Shown here piece by piece: positions 15,672 to 23,554 of a stretch of 64,000 bases of DNA. The DNA is taken from NCBI GenBank assembly GCA_023442465.1, contig JAEZZQ010000050.1, positions 151,828 to 215,827 of the forward strand, given 5' to 3'. The position numbers and the translations under genes were made by a program. Numbering within the stretch: the stretch's first letter is position 1; each line of letters begins with the position of its first letter. The stretch comes from Bacillota bacterium. Lineage in GTDB: Bacteria > Bacillota > Clostridia > Lachnospirales > Lachnospiraceae. The notes below the pieces were generated by a model. It made no database searches. It saw nothing but the letters and a program-made list of their open reading frames with translations, and was not told the origin of the DNA.

Positions 15672-16898
15672 ATGGAAGTGGTAAGGAATATTACGCAGGA
15701 TACGATGTGGGTGGGCGGCGGCGATGTACGTCTGGCTCTGTTTGAAAACATGTTTCCGCTGGAAAACGGAGTGAGCTACAATTCTTTTCTCATATCCGAT
15801 GAGAAAACGGCGCTGGTCGATACGGTAGATGAATCGGTAGGAAGGCAGTTTATTGAAAACATAAAGGCTTCACTGAACGGCCGGACACTGAACTACCTTA
15901 TCATAAATCATATGGAACCCGATCATTGTGCGAATATCGATGAAATTTGCCGCTTGTTTCCTGAGGCTCAAATTGTAGGCAATAAAAAAACCTTTCAAAT
16001 GATAGAACAGTTTTATGATATCGATATAACGGGACGTACACTCGAGGTTAAGGATGGGGACAGTCTTACGCTGGGTGTACATACTCTTCGTTTTATCTTT
16101 GCGCCGATGGTTCACTGGCCTGAGGTCATGTTTACCTATGACGCTTATGATAAGATACTTTTTTCGGCGGATGCGTTCGGTACCTTCGGCGGATATACAG
16201 GAAACCTGTTCAGCGATGAAACAGATTACGAGGAACTGTACTTAAACGAAGCGAGAAGATATTATGCGAACATTGTCGGTAAGTACGGCGTACAAGTACA
16301 AGCTGCGATGAAGAAAACGGCAGATTTGGATATTCAAATGATCTGTCCTCTGCACGGCCCGGTACTGCGCGGGGCACAGATGAGCGAACTGCTGGACAAA
16401 TATGCTGTCTGGAGTTCCTATCAGCCGGAGGAAAGAGGCGTATTACTGGTGTATGCCTCCATGTATGGCAATACGGAAAATGCGGTAAGACTATTGGCAA
16501 ATTTTCTTGCGGGGAACGGTGTTAAAAATATAAGGATTTACGACGTGTCCAAGACACATTTTTCCACGATCGTGGCGGATGCGTTCCGTTTCAGCCATCT
16601 GGTATTCGCATCTCCCACTTATAACCTGAAGCTTTACGGAGCTATGGAAAATGTGATTAAGGATTTGGCGGCCTTAAATCTGCAAAACAGAGATGTCAGC
16701 GTCTTAGGCAACGGTTCATGGGCGCCGGCAGCAGGCAAAGCCATGGCGTGTATGCTGTCTGAAATGAAGGACATGCGCCTTATTGGTGATGTCTTCGAAA
16801 TAAAATCCGCGCTGAAAAAGGAGCAGTATTCTGCGCTGGAGAACTTGGCAGAATTAATTTCATCATCAATTTTATCTGTGGATAGGGAGCCGGCATAA
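15672..16898 (+). CDS. fprA: Flavodiiron protein (type A flavoprotein)
   Basis: A 408-residue two-domain protein. The N-terminal metallo-beta-lactamase-like diiron domain has HMEPDH (His80, Glu82, Asp84, His85), HWPEVM, SADAFGTFG and CPLHGP. The C-terminal flavodoxin domain has the FMN loop SMYGNTENA and the later SPTYNLKLYG. It reduces O2 to water (or NO to N2O) with electrons from rubredoxin or NADH:rubredoxin oxidoreductase in anaerobes. It lies 19 bases after sufU and is probably co-transcribed, so the operon links oxygen removal with repair of Fe-S clusters. A hairpin spans the stop codon (arms GTGGATA 16878-16884 and TATCCAC 16911-16917). Confidence 0.94.
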   Translation: MEVVRNITQDTMWVGGGDVRLALFENMFPLENGVSYNSFLISDEKTALVDTVDESVGRQFIENIKASLNGRTLNYLIINHMEPDHCANIDEICRLFPEAQIVGNKKTFQMIEQFYDIDITGRTLEVKDGDSLTLGVHTLRFIFAPMVHWPEVMFTYDAYDKILFSADAFGTFGGYTGNLFSDETDYEELYLNEARRYYANIVGKYGVQVQAAMKKTADLDIQMICPLHGPVLRGAQMSELLDKYAVWSSYQPEERGVLLVYASMYGNTENAVRLLANFLAGNGVKNIRIYDVSKTHFSTIVADAFRFSHLVFASPTYNLKLYGAMENVIKDLAALNLQNRDVSVLGNGSWAPAAGKAMACMLSEMKDMRLIGDVFEIKSALKKEQYSALENLAELISSSILSVDREPA

Positions 16899-16942
16899 GC
16901 CGGTAACTTATATCCACGCGGCAATTAAATATTTTTTTAGTA

Positions 16943-16991
16943 TTGATATATAAGATGTTTTTTGATATAATATAGTTAGTTATAACTAACT
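16943..16991 (+). promoter_or_regulatory. sodA promoter with an 18-base palindromic operator
   Basis: A near-consensus promoter, -35 TTGATA (16943-16948), a 17-base spacer and -10 TATAAT (16966-16971), is followed by a perfect palindrome AGTTAGTTATAACTAACT at 16974-16991. The palindrome covers the transcription start. Strong promoters with an operator at +1 are usually repressed when not needed. The symmetrical AGTTAG/CTAACT type resembles sites of MarR-family redox regulators, but the binding protein is not known. Confidence 0.7.
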
Positions 16992-17037
16992 TAAAAAATA
17001 TTAATTATTAGTATGTAAATGATAAAGGAGGTCGCTT

Positions 17038-17658
17038 ATGTATAAACAATACCAATTAACCTATGATTTTAATTCTCTGGAACCCTATATTGATACGCTG
17101 ACCATGGAAACGCACTATTCCAAACACCATGCAGCATATACGAAAAATCTCAATGATGCTGTTGAAAAAGCAGGCCTTGAAAACAAAAGTATAGAAACAC
17201 TGCTTGCTTCTCTGGGGCAGATTGGCGATGATAAGCTGCGTACTGCAATCCGCAATAATGGCGGCGGATTTTATAACCATAATCTTTATTTTTCAACGAT
17301 GAGCCCTAACGGGGGAGGAGAACCTGAAGGCGATTTAGCGGGAGCGATAGCTGATAGTTTTGAGAATTTCTCTTTATTCAAAGAAAAGCTGACTGCTCTT
17401 GCATTAGGTCAATTCGGCTCCGGATGGGCATGGTTATCTGCAGGGCCGAATGGTGAGCTGAAACTTTCCGCCAGCCCGAACCAGGATAATCCGATAATCG
17501 AAGGCAGCAGTTATATTCCTATTTTAGGAATTGATGTCTGGGAGCATGCTTATTACCTGAAATATAAGAATGTAAGGGCCGATTATGTAAAAGAGTATTT
17601 TAATGTTATTGATTGGAAGAGTGTGGCAGAATATTATAAACGCGCAAGGAATATCTAG
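17038..17658 (+). CDS. sodA: Superoxide dismutase (Mn/Fe type, probably Mn)
   Basis: A 206-residue superoxide dismutase, full length. Metal ligands lie in HYSKHHAAY, NHNLYF and DVWEHAYYLKY. NNGGGFYNH and SPNQDNPI carry the Gly and Gln positions usually seen in manganese enzymes, so Mn or cambialistic use is more likely than strict Fe use. AAAGGAGG lies 7 bases before the ATG. Directly after the TAG stop an in-frame remnant of another gene follows. In an anaerobe this enzyme complements the flavodiiron protein upstream. Confidence 0.94.
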   Translation: MYKQYQLTYDFNSLEPYIDTLTMETHYSKHHAAYTKNLNDAVEKAGLENKSIETLLASLGQIGDDKLRTAIRNNGGGFYNHNLYFSTMSPNGGGEPEGDLAGAIADSFENFSLFKEKLTALALGQFGSGWAWLSAGPNGELKLSASPNQDNPIIEGSSYIPILGIDVWEHAYYLKYKNVRADYVKEYFNVIDWKSVAEYYKRARNI

Positions 17659-17790
17659 GACAGTTTGTGTAAAACATTAAAACCGAAGCTGGCAGAGGAA
17701 GCCGGTGATGGTGTTACTGCAGACCAATTTAATGATTATTTGGGTGAATACCAAAAGTTATTGTGGATGCTGGAATCCTATGTTTCATAA
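17659..17790 (+). pseudogene. Remnant resembling the C-terminus of a Dps/ferritin-like protein
   Basis: Right after the sodA TAG, in the same frame, 43 sense codons end with TAA. They contain GDGVTADQFNDYL and KLLWMLESYVS, which match the last helix of Dps proteins (pattern GDxVTxD followed by K..WML). The stretch has no start codon or RBS, and the N-terminal three quarters of a Dps, including the ferroxidase ligands, are absent. It looks like what is left after a deletion that joined the sodA end to the end of a neighbouring dps. The strong hairpin downstream was probably the dps terminator. The Dps match is by eye only. Confidence 0.55.
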
Positions 17791-17804
17791 ACAAATAGCT
17801 ACAG

Positions 17805-17838
17805 ACCTGATGCCCCGGTACATGCCGGGGCATCAGGT
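17805..17838 (+). terminator. Terminator-like hairpin after sodA
   Basis: A perfect 14-pair stem, ACCTGATGCCCCGG and CCGGGGCATCAGGT with loop TACATG, lies 147 bases after the sodA stop. The following bases are TTGTGTTG, a poor U tract. It most likely ends the sodA transcript. Confidence 0.7.
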
Positions 17839-17887
17839 TTGTGTTGCATTATTTGGAAATTATTTTAGAAAAAGTTCATATTTTTTA

Positions 17888-18020
17888 TTGCCTTATTTTG
17901 TGTAACATGCTACAATATCCTTCGTCGACACACAAGTGTCCGCGTGATAAAAACACTCGAATACAAGTGTATTCATTGGACGGACATAAAATTTAGAAAC
18001 GAAGGATGAAAGGTGTTTGT
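17888..18020 (+). promoter_or_regulatory. Promoter and structured leader of the ACT-hom-apgM operon
   Basis: -35 TTGCCT (17888-17893), a 17-base spacer and -10 TACAAT (17911-17916) with a TGC extension make a good promoter. The 98-base leader is dense in complementary segments. TCCTTCGT (17918-17925) pairs with ACGAAGGA (17999-18006) just before the RBS. GACAC/GTGTC and GAATAC/GTATTC each form a hairpin. TGTCCG (17937-17942) can instead pair with CGGACA (17980-17985), which excludes the GACAC/GTGTC hairpin. Mutually exclusive helices ending near the RBS are what a regulatory leader would show. It matches no riboswitch class I can recognise. Confidence 0.5.
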
Positions 18021-18464
18021 ATGGATACGGCAAATGGGTATTTTGTTGTTAAAAAGAAGGCAATCCCGGAAGTGCTTCTGAAAGTGGTAGAAGCGAAACG
18101 CCTTTTGGAGACCGGAAAGGTACAGAGCGTGCATGAGGCCACGGAGCAGGTTGGTATCAGCAGAAGTTCCTTCTATAAGTATAAGGACGATATCTTTCAG
18201 TTCCACGACAATGCGCAGGGAACGACGATTACGCTTACGTTTCAGATGGATGATGAACCGGGACTGTTATCGGATGTGCTGAAGGTGATCGCGGATTTTA
18301 AGGCGAATATCCTTACGATTCACCAGAGCATTCCTATCAATGGAGTAGCGTCTTTAAGCATCAGTGTACAAGTGCTTCCGACAACCGGCGATGTGTCGGA
18401 GATGCTGGAGACGCTTGAGAAAAAGCAAGGAGTCCATTACGTAAAAGTATTGGCGAAAGAATAA
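18021..18464 (+). CDS. ACT-domain protein, UPF0735/PheB-like
   Basis: A 147-residue protein. The N-terminal half has an HTH-like segment VHEATEQVGISRSSFYKYKDDIF, and the C-terminal half is an ACT domain (TLTFQMDDEPGLLSDVLKVIADFKA..., about 70-145) of the kind that binds amino acids. This matches the UPF0735/PheB-like family, often found beside hom in Firmicutes. It may sense an amino acid of the aspartate family. The start at 18021 is preferred to the ATG at 18006 because AAAGG lies 7 bases upstream and family members begin here. It is followed by hom after 34 bases. Confidence 0.82.
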   Translation: MDTANGYFVVKKKAIPEVLLKVVEAKRLLETGKVQSVHEATEQVGISRSSFYKYKDDIFQFHDNAQGTTITLTFQMDDEPGLLSDVLKVIADFKANILTIHQSIPINGVASLSISVQVLPTTGDVSEMLETLEKKQGVHYVKVLAKE

Positions 18465-18498
18465 AAGTCCAAAGACAGGACAGAGCGGAGGAGATCAA

Positions 18499-19704
18499 AT
18501 GATAAATGTAGCAGTTTTAGGATATGGCACGGTAGGCAGTGGGGTTGTGGAGGTAATCGGTAAAAATAAAGAGGAAATAAGTAAGAAGGCGGGAGAAGAG
18601 CTGAGCATCAAGTACATTCTCGACCTTAGGGAATTTCCCGGTGACCCTTATGAAGATAAAGTTGTACACGATGTGGATGTTATCTTGACCGATCCGGACG
18701 TCAGCATTATTTGCGAGACGATGGGAGGTATAGAACCTGCGTATACTTTTTCCAAAAGGGCGCTTATGAGCGGTAAGAGCGTATGTACCTCCAACAAGGA
18801 ACTGGTAGCCAGCCACGGGCCGGAATTGATTCGTCTGGCGAAAGAAAATAACTGCAACTATCTGTTCGAAGCCAGCGTCGGCGGCGGTATTCCCATTATC
18901 CGCCCCATGAACTATTCTCTTACGGCTGAGAAGATCGATGCCATTACCGGTATTTTAAACGGTACGACCAACTATATCCTCTCCAAGATGGCGGCAGAGG
19001 GAGCTGATTTTGAAGATGTACTGAAGGAAGCGCAGGAAAAGGGATATGCGGAGCGTAACCCTGAAGCGGATGTGGAAGGCTATGACGCATGCCGTAAGAT
19101 TGCAATTTTATCTTCCTTGATGACCGGAAAAAATGTAAGATATGAAGATATATATACGGAGGGAATTACGAAAATAACAGCGACAGATTTCGTATATGCC
19201 AAAGCTATGGGACGTTCCATTAAGCTGTTGGCCCTCAGCAGGGAAAATGGCGGTGATTTTTATGCGATGGTGGCACCCTTTATGATTCCTGTAAGCCATC
19301 CCCTTTACAGCGTAAACGACGTGTTCAATGCGGTGTTCGTTCACGGCAATATGCTCGGGGATTCCATGTATTACGGACGCGGTGCAGGTAAGCTTCCCAC
19401 GGCCAGCGCGGTGGTATCCGACGTTGTGGACTGTGCACGCCATGCGGGCAAGACCATTATGTGCTTCTGGGATACGGAAAATGTGAAACTTACCGATGTT
19501 GCACAGGTGAAGCATAAATTCTTTGTCCGCACGAAGGCGGAGCTTGAGAAGAAGGCCTTGGAGGTATTTGGTTCCGTTGGAGTAATAGAAGCGGATGTGG
19601 CAGGAGAGTTCGCATTTGTAACAGACGAAATGACGGAGAAGGAATTTGCCGGGAAAGCGGAAGCATTAGGTTGTGTGCTTAACAGAATCCGCATAGAGAG
19701 CTAA
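18499..19704 (+). CDS. hom: Homoserine dehydrogenase
   Basis: A 401-residue homoserine dehydrogenase. VAVLGYGTVGSGVV is the nucleotide-binding loop, TSNKELVA and the catalytic block GILNGTTNYILSKM with the later EADVEGYDACRKI are conserved. It reduces aspartate semialdehyde to homoserine, the branch towards threonine and methionine. Gram-positive enzymes are usually about 430 residues and carry a C-terminal ACT domain. Here only a short divergent C-terminal region (about 335-401) remains, and the separate ACT protein upstream may compensate. The start has GGAGG 7 bases before it. Confidence 0.95.
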   Translation: MINVAVLGYGTVGSGVVEVIGKNKEEISKKAGEELSIKYILDLREFPGDPYEDKVVHDVDVILTDPDVSIICETMGGIEPAYTFSKRALMSGKSVCTSNKELVASHGPELIRLAKENNCNYLFEASVGGGIPIIRPMNYSLTAEKIDAITGILNGTTNYILSKMAAEGADFEDVLKEAQEKGYAERNPEADVEGYDACRKIAILSSLMTGKNVRYEDIYTEGITKITATDFVYAKAMGRSIKLLALSRENGGDFYAMVAPFMIPVSHPLYSVNDVFNAVFVHGNMLGDSMYYGRGAGKLPTASAVVSDVVDCARHAGKTIMCFWDTENVKLTDVAQVKHKFFVRTKAELEKKALEVFGSVGVIEADVAGEFAFVTDEMTEKEFAGKAEALGCVLNRIRIES

Positions 19705-19751
19705 TAAGCGCATTGCTTGCCGGAATACGTAAAAGAAGAGAGGATTCAGAA

Positions 19752-20954
19752 ATGAAATATATTATCGTTCTGGGAGACGGTATGGCGGATGAGCCGATAG
19801 AGTCTTTAGGGAATAGGACTCCGTTGGCTTATGCCGATACACCTGTTATGGACAGGCTCAGTAAGAAATCGGAAATTGGAATGGTACACACGATACCGGA
19901 GGGAATGAGCCCCGGCTCGGATACGGCGAATCTATCAGTACTTGGCTATGACCCGAAGATTTATTATTCGGGAAGGTCACCGTTAGAGGCTTTAAGTATC
20001 GGTGTTCCCATGAAGGATACAGACATCGCTCTCAGATGCAATATCGTAACGATATCGGAAGAAGACATTCCCTTTGAGGAAAGAACGATCATAGACCATA
20101 GCTCCGGCGAAATCAGTACGGAGGACTGTGCGGTTCTGTTAGAAGCTGTAAGGAAGGAACTGGAGACGGATCTTTATAAATTCTATGTAGGGACGAGCTA
20201 CAGGCACTGCCTGATTTGGGACAAAGGGACAGTGGTGGAATTGACGCCTCCCCACGATGTACTTACTCAGGTCATCGGCAAGTATCTTCCGAAGGATGCT
20301 ATTCTGCGCGGGATGATGGAGAAAAGCTACCATATTCTGGTGAATCATCCCATCAACATAGAAAGAAAAAAGAAGGGGCTGAATCCGGCCAATTGCTGTT
20401 GGTTCTGGGGCGCAGGGACGAAGCCTATGCTCACCTCCTTCGAGGAGAAGACAGGGAAAAAAGGAATGATGGTATCCGCCGTGGATTTGCTTAAGGGAAT
20501 TGCGGTGGGCGCAGGAATGGGAGTCAGCATCGTAGAAGGCGCCAATGGCGGCTTACATACGAATTATGAGGGAAAGACGCAAGCTGCCCTGAAAGCCATT
20601 CTTGAGGACGGATATGACTTCGTCTATATCCATATTGAAGCGCCTGATGAAATGGGCCATCAGGGAAGCACAGAACGCAAGGTGTTGGCGATCGAATATC
20701 TGGATGAGAAAGTGCTTAAGCCCCTGACGGACAAGCTGGATGAAGAAGGAACCGACTACCGCCTTATGGTGCTGCCGGATCATCCCACTCCGGTCCGCAT
20801 AAGAACCCATACGTCGGACAGTGTTCCTTATCTGCTCTATGACAGCAGCAGACCTCTTAAGTCGGACCGGAAGTATAGCGAAGAGGAAGCGAAGGCCGGC
20901 GGCATCTATATTGCGAAAGGGCATGAACTGATAGATTATCTCTTTGAGCAATAA
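19752..20954 (+). CDS. apgM: Archaeal-type cofactor-independent phosphoglycerate mutase, probable homoserine kinase
   Basis: A 400-residue ApgM-family protein of the alkaline-phosphatase superfamily. YIIVLGDGMADEP carries the first metal-binding Asp, SPGSDTANLSVLGYDP holds the nucleophile Ser region, and EAPDEMGHQG and PDHPTP carry further metal ligands. ApgM proteins encoded next to hom in organisms without ThrB are proposed homoserine kinases (phosphorylating homoserine for threonine synthase), and this gene stands directly after hom. The start at 19752 is preferred over the ATG-like start at 19713 because of GAGAGGA upstream and family alignment. The family is firm; the homoserine-kinase role is inferred from context. 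Confidence 0.85.
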   Translation: MKYIIVLGDGMADEPIESLGNRTPLAYADTPVMDRLSKKSEIGMVHTIPEGMSPGSDTANLSVLGYDPKIYYSGRSPLEALSIGVPMKDTDIALRCNIVTISEEDIPFEERTIIDHSSGEISTEDCAVLLEAVRKELETDLYKFYVGTSYRHCLIWDKGTVVELTPPHDVLTQVIGKYLPKDAILRGMMEKSYHILVNHPINIERKKKGLNPANCCWFWGAGTKPMLTSFEEKTGKKGMMVSAVDLLKGIAVGAGMGVSIVEGANGGLHTNYEGKTQAALKAILEDGYDFVYIHIEAPDEMGHQGSTERKVLAIEYLDEKVLKPLTDKLDEEGTDYRLMVLPDHPTPVRIRTHTSDSVPYLLYDSSRPLKSDRKYSEEEAKAGGIYIAKGHELIDYLFEQ

Positions 20955-20996
20955 AAAGGCAAGCGGTTAGGATATTATTTATTCGGCACCAGCGTA

Positions 20997-21068
20997 GACG
21001 ATGTTCGTCAAATATGGATTTCCATAGAATACATTATCAGGGTAAATGCACGCAGGTTTATCCTGATA
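20997..21068 (+). promoter_or_regulatory. Three consecutive hairpins upstream of lysC
   Basis: The 166-base gap before lysC holds three hairpins: GACGA/TCGTC (20997-21009), TATGGA/TCCATA (21013-21026) and a 12-pair stem, TATCAGGGTAAA/TTTATCCTGATA (21035-21068). None is followed by a T tract. They may end or process the upstream transcript, or form a leader for lysC. I do not see the conserved loops of the lysine riboswitch. No good promoter was seen. Confidence 0.4.
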
Positions 21069-21120
21069 TTTATGAGATATGAGCTTTATAATAAGCATGA
21101 AACGAGGAGAAGAAGAGATT

Positions 21121-22440
21121 ATGACGAAAGTAGTGAAGTTTGGCGGCAGTTCTTTGGCCAGCGCAGAGCAGTTTATGAAAGTAGGGGATATCATCCGTTC
21201 CGATGCGGAGAGAAAGCTTGTGGTGCCGTCTGCACCCGGGAAACGCGATTCCAAGGATACCAAGGTAACGGATATGCTCTATGCCTGTTATGCGGCTGCG
21301 GAGGCAGGAGGGGATTTCAAGGCTCAGCTGAAAGCGATAAAGGCGCGATATGAGGAAATTATCAAGGGATTGCATTTGGATTTGTCTTTAGAAGAAGAGT
21401 TCAAGGTGATCGAAAAACAGTTCAAGGAAAAAGCAGGTGATAATTATGCGGCTTCCAGAGGAGAATACTTGAACGGTATCATCATGGCAGCGTATCTTGG
21501 CTATGAATTCGTGGATGCGGCAACGGTAATTTTTTTCAATGAAAACGGCGAATTTGACGCAGAAAAAACCAAGAAGATTTTATCGGAACGCTTAAAGAAA
21601 ACGGAAAGGGCTGTTATTCCCGGATTCTACGGAGCATATGAGGACGGAAGGGTAAAGACATTTTCCAGAGGCGGCTCCGATATTACAGGTTCTATCGTAG
21701 CGGGGGCGGTAAAAGCGGATGTATATGAGAACTGGACGGATGTATCGGGATTTCTTGTGGCGGACCCCAGAATCATCGACACGCCTCCCGGAATCGATAC
21801 GATTACTTACAGGGAACTTAGGGAGCTTTCTTATATGGGCGCTACCGTTCTCCATGAAGATGCGATTTTCCCGGTACGAAAGGAAGGTATTCCGATCAAT
21901 ATCCGCAACACGAATTCTCCCCTCGATGAAGGAACCTGGATTGTGGAAAGCACCTGTCAGAAATCGAAATATGTAATTACGGGTATTGCAGGAAAGAAAG
22001 GCTTCTGTGCGGTTAATATCGAGAAAGATATGATGAACTCGGAAATTGGCTTTGGAAGGAAGGTTTTGCAGTCGTTCGAAGATAATGGAATTTCCTTCGA
22101 GCATGTTCCTTCGGGAATCGATACGATGACGGTGTTCGTTCATCAGGATGAATTCATGGATAAGGAGCAGAAGGTAGTATCGTCGCTTCACAGGCTGGCT
22201 GATCCGGATATGGTGGATATCGAATCTGATTTGGCATTGATTGCGGTAGTTGGGCGGGGAATGAAATCTACGAGAGGAACTGCGGGCAGAATATTCTCGG
22301 CTCTGGCACATGCGAATGTGAATGTCAGGATGATCGATCAGGGGTCCAGTGAGCTGAATATTATTATTGGAGTTTCGGATGAGGATTTTGAGAGCGCGAT
22401 AAGGGCGATATATAATATTTTTGTGGAAGTACAGTTGTAA
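21121..22440 (+). CDS. lysC: Aspartate kinase
   Basis: A 439-residue aspartokinase. The N-terminal motif is VVKFGGSSLASAEQ, and ENWTDVSGFLVADPRI and the STRGTAGRIFSAL block are conserved. The C-terminal part (about 300-439) holds two ACT domains, VITGIAGKKGFCAV... and IAVVGRG..., which bind lysine or threonine as feedback inhibitors. It makes aspartyl phosphate, the first step towards lysine, threonine and methionine. The start at 21121 is preferred to 21079 because AGGAG precedes it and the family begins with the KFGGSS strand. Together with hom and apgM it forms an aspartate-pathway cluster. Confidence 0.95.
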   Translation: MTKVVKFGGSSLASAEQFMKVGDIIRSDAERKLVVPSAPGKRDSKDTKVTDMLYACYAAAEAGGDFKAQLKAIKARYEEIIKGLHLDLSLEEEFKVIEKQFKEKAGDNYAASRGEYLNGIIMAAYLGYEFVDAATVIFFNENGEFDAEKTKKILSERLKKTERAVIPGFYGAYEDGRVKTFSRGGSDITGSIVAGAVKADVYENWTDVSGFLVADPRIIDTPPGIDTITYRELRELSYMGATVLHEDAIFPVRKEGIPINIRNTNSPLDEGTWIVESTCQKSKYVITGIAGKKGFCAVNIEKDMMNSEIGFGRKVLQSFEDNGISFEHVPSGIDTMTVFVHQDEFMDKEQKVVSSLHRLADPDMVDIESDLALIAVVGRGMKSTRGTAGRIFSALAHANVNVRMIDQGSSELNIIIGVSDEDFESAIRAIYNIFVEVQL

Positions 22441-22496
22441 AAAAAGTGTCCGAAGAAATCAGACCTTGCGGTTTGCTTTCCCCGGGCACTTTTTTT
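22441..22496 (+). terminator. Terminator after lysC
   Basis: AAAAAGTGTCCG (22441-22452) pairs with CGGGCACTTTTT downstream, with one T-G pair, across a loop of about 30 bases, and is followed by a run of T. It starts right at the lysC stop codon. The loop is long but the T tract is good. Confidence 0.75.
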
Positions 22497-22625
22497 ATGT
22501 AATAGGAAAGAGCTCCTATTACATAAAAGCCCTTCGGGCAAATAATGCGCAGCTGCGCGCGCGGAACAAAAGCTGTGCTGCCGAAGTTCTTGGTCGCGAG
22601 AGTGTGAGAAGCACACTTTTGTTCT
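22497..22625. repeat. Hairpin-rich intergenic repeat, copy A
   Basis: Between the convergent lysC and the minus-strand gene at 22631 lie four stems. ATGTAATAGGA (22497-22507) pairs with TCCTATTACAT (22514-22524). GCCC/GGGC surround TTC and give, on the minus strand, a hairpin followed by TTTT that can terminate the gene at 22631. GCGCAGCTGCGC (22547-22558) is palindromic. GAACAAAAG plus TGTGCT pair with AGCACA plus CTTTTGTTC (ending 22624). The TAATAGGA/TCCTATTA hairpin followed by ATGCGCAGCT recurs at 35975-36028, also between convergent genes. Confidence 0.6.
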
Positions 22626-22630
22626 GATAA

Positions 22631-23392
22631 TTATTCTTCCGTTAAATACTGCAGGAAGAGGTGAGCGGTTTCCTTTTTTGTGGAGGAGAAGACGAAGCCC
22701 AGAACAGGCGGCGTCTCGTCGGTGGTGTAGCATTGATACTGCGCCAGCTTGGCAGAGCCCTTGAGGTAGATACCTACGGGTATCGGGTCCGCCATGGCGG
22801 AAGGGTCTGAGTGGTCGACAGATTCGTCGGTGACTACAGGCATTCCGCTTTCGTCATAAACGAGCTCATCATCGGAGTCCAGAGTAGCAGCGTCGATATA
22901 GAAGAAATAGGGCTCATATTTTTCGAATTCTTCGGCGGTCAATTCTTCACGCAGGTCGACGAACATCATTCCTTCTGCGAAGTTGGTGAAGGGAGCGGTG
23001 TCGCTGACAAGTACATCGAGACCGTCAGTTTGGGACATGGCCGTTATTTTTTGGGAGACGGCGAGGTCCATTTGCGACATGGATTCGTAGGATAGGATGG
23101 AAGCGGTATCGATGTAGCAGTCGTACGTATTTAAATCGATATTAGCATACCCGGCGAATTCTGTCTCCAGCATGTCCTGGCTGTCACTGCCGTAGGAGTT
23201 GAGAAGTATGGCGGAAAAGGCATGGTCTTTTGCAGTTACGGCATCATGAATAAAGACGCCCCCCACAATGATTACGGCAAGGGTTACGAACGTGTGAATC
23301 TTGTAATAATCCCAGAAATAACTGAGCTTTTCTTTAAATGTCATATCCTTCAATTTTTTTTGCTGATCCCGGATTTCTTCATGTATTGACAT
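22631..23392 (-). CDS. Membrane-anchored protein of unknown function
   Basis: A 253-residue protein. A short cytoplasmic N-terminus with KMTFKEK-like basic residues (KDMTFKEKLSYFWDYYKIH) is followed by one membrane helix (about 34-50, FVTLAVIIVGGVFIHDAV). The remaining 200 residues would be extracytoplasmic, and are acidic (DSDDELVYDESG). I recognise it only as a type of single-helix protein common in Lachnospiraceae; no enzymatic motif is seen. Its gene is convergent with lysC and divergent from the gene at 23641. The start ATG at 23392 has AGGAG upstream. Confidence 0.65.
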   Translation of the reverse strand: MSIHEEIRDQQKKLKDMTFKEKLSYFWDYYKIHTFVTLAVIIVGGVFIHDAVTAKDHAFSAILLNSYGSDSQDMLETEFAGYANIDLNTYDCYIDTASILSYESMSQMDLAVSQKITAMSQTDGLDVLVSDTAPFTNFAEGMMFVDLREELTAEEFEKYEPYFFYIDAATLDSDDELVYDESGMPVVTDESVDHSDPSAMADPIPVGIYLKGSAKLAQYQCYTTDETPPVLGFVFSSTKKETAHLFLQYLTEE

Positions 23393-23554
23393 AGCATACT
23401 CCTCGCTTTTTGTATATTATTGGTAATTACTGTTGGTATATTCATAAACTTATTACTTTGATAATGATAACGTTTTGGAAAATGAGTGTCAATGAGACTA
23501 TGCCAATAATGTATGAAAAAAGAATAAACAATTTATAAAGGTTAAAAAAACTGG

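Noticed and set aside
17656..17790. Programmed TAG read-through or pyrrolysine in sodA
   Set aside because: The SOD is full length at the TAG and the extension looks like the end of another protein; a deletion remnant is simpler.
17705..17905. 66-codon ORF after sodA
   Set aside because: Wrong frame relative to the Dps-like remnant, and it crosses the terminator hairpin.
20955..21120. Lysine riboswitch before lysC
   Set aside because: The conserved junction and loop sequences were not found; only three simple hairpins are visible.
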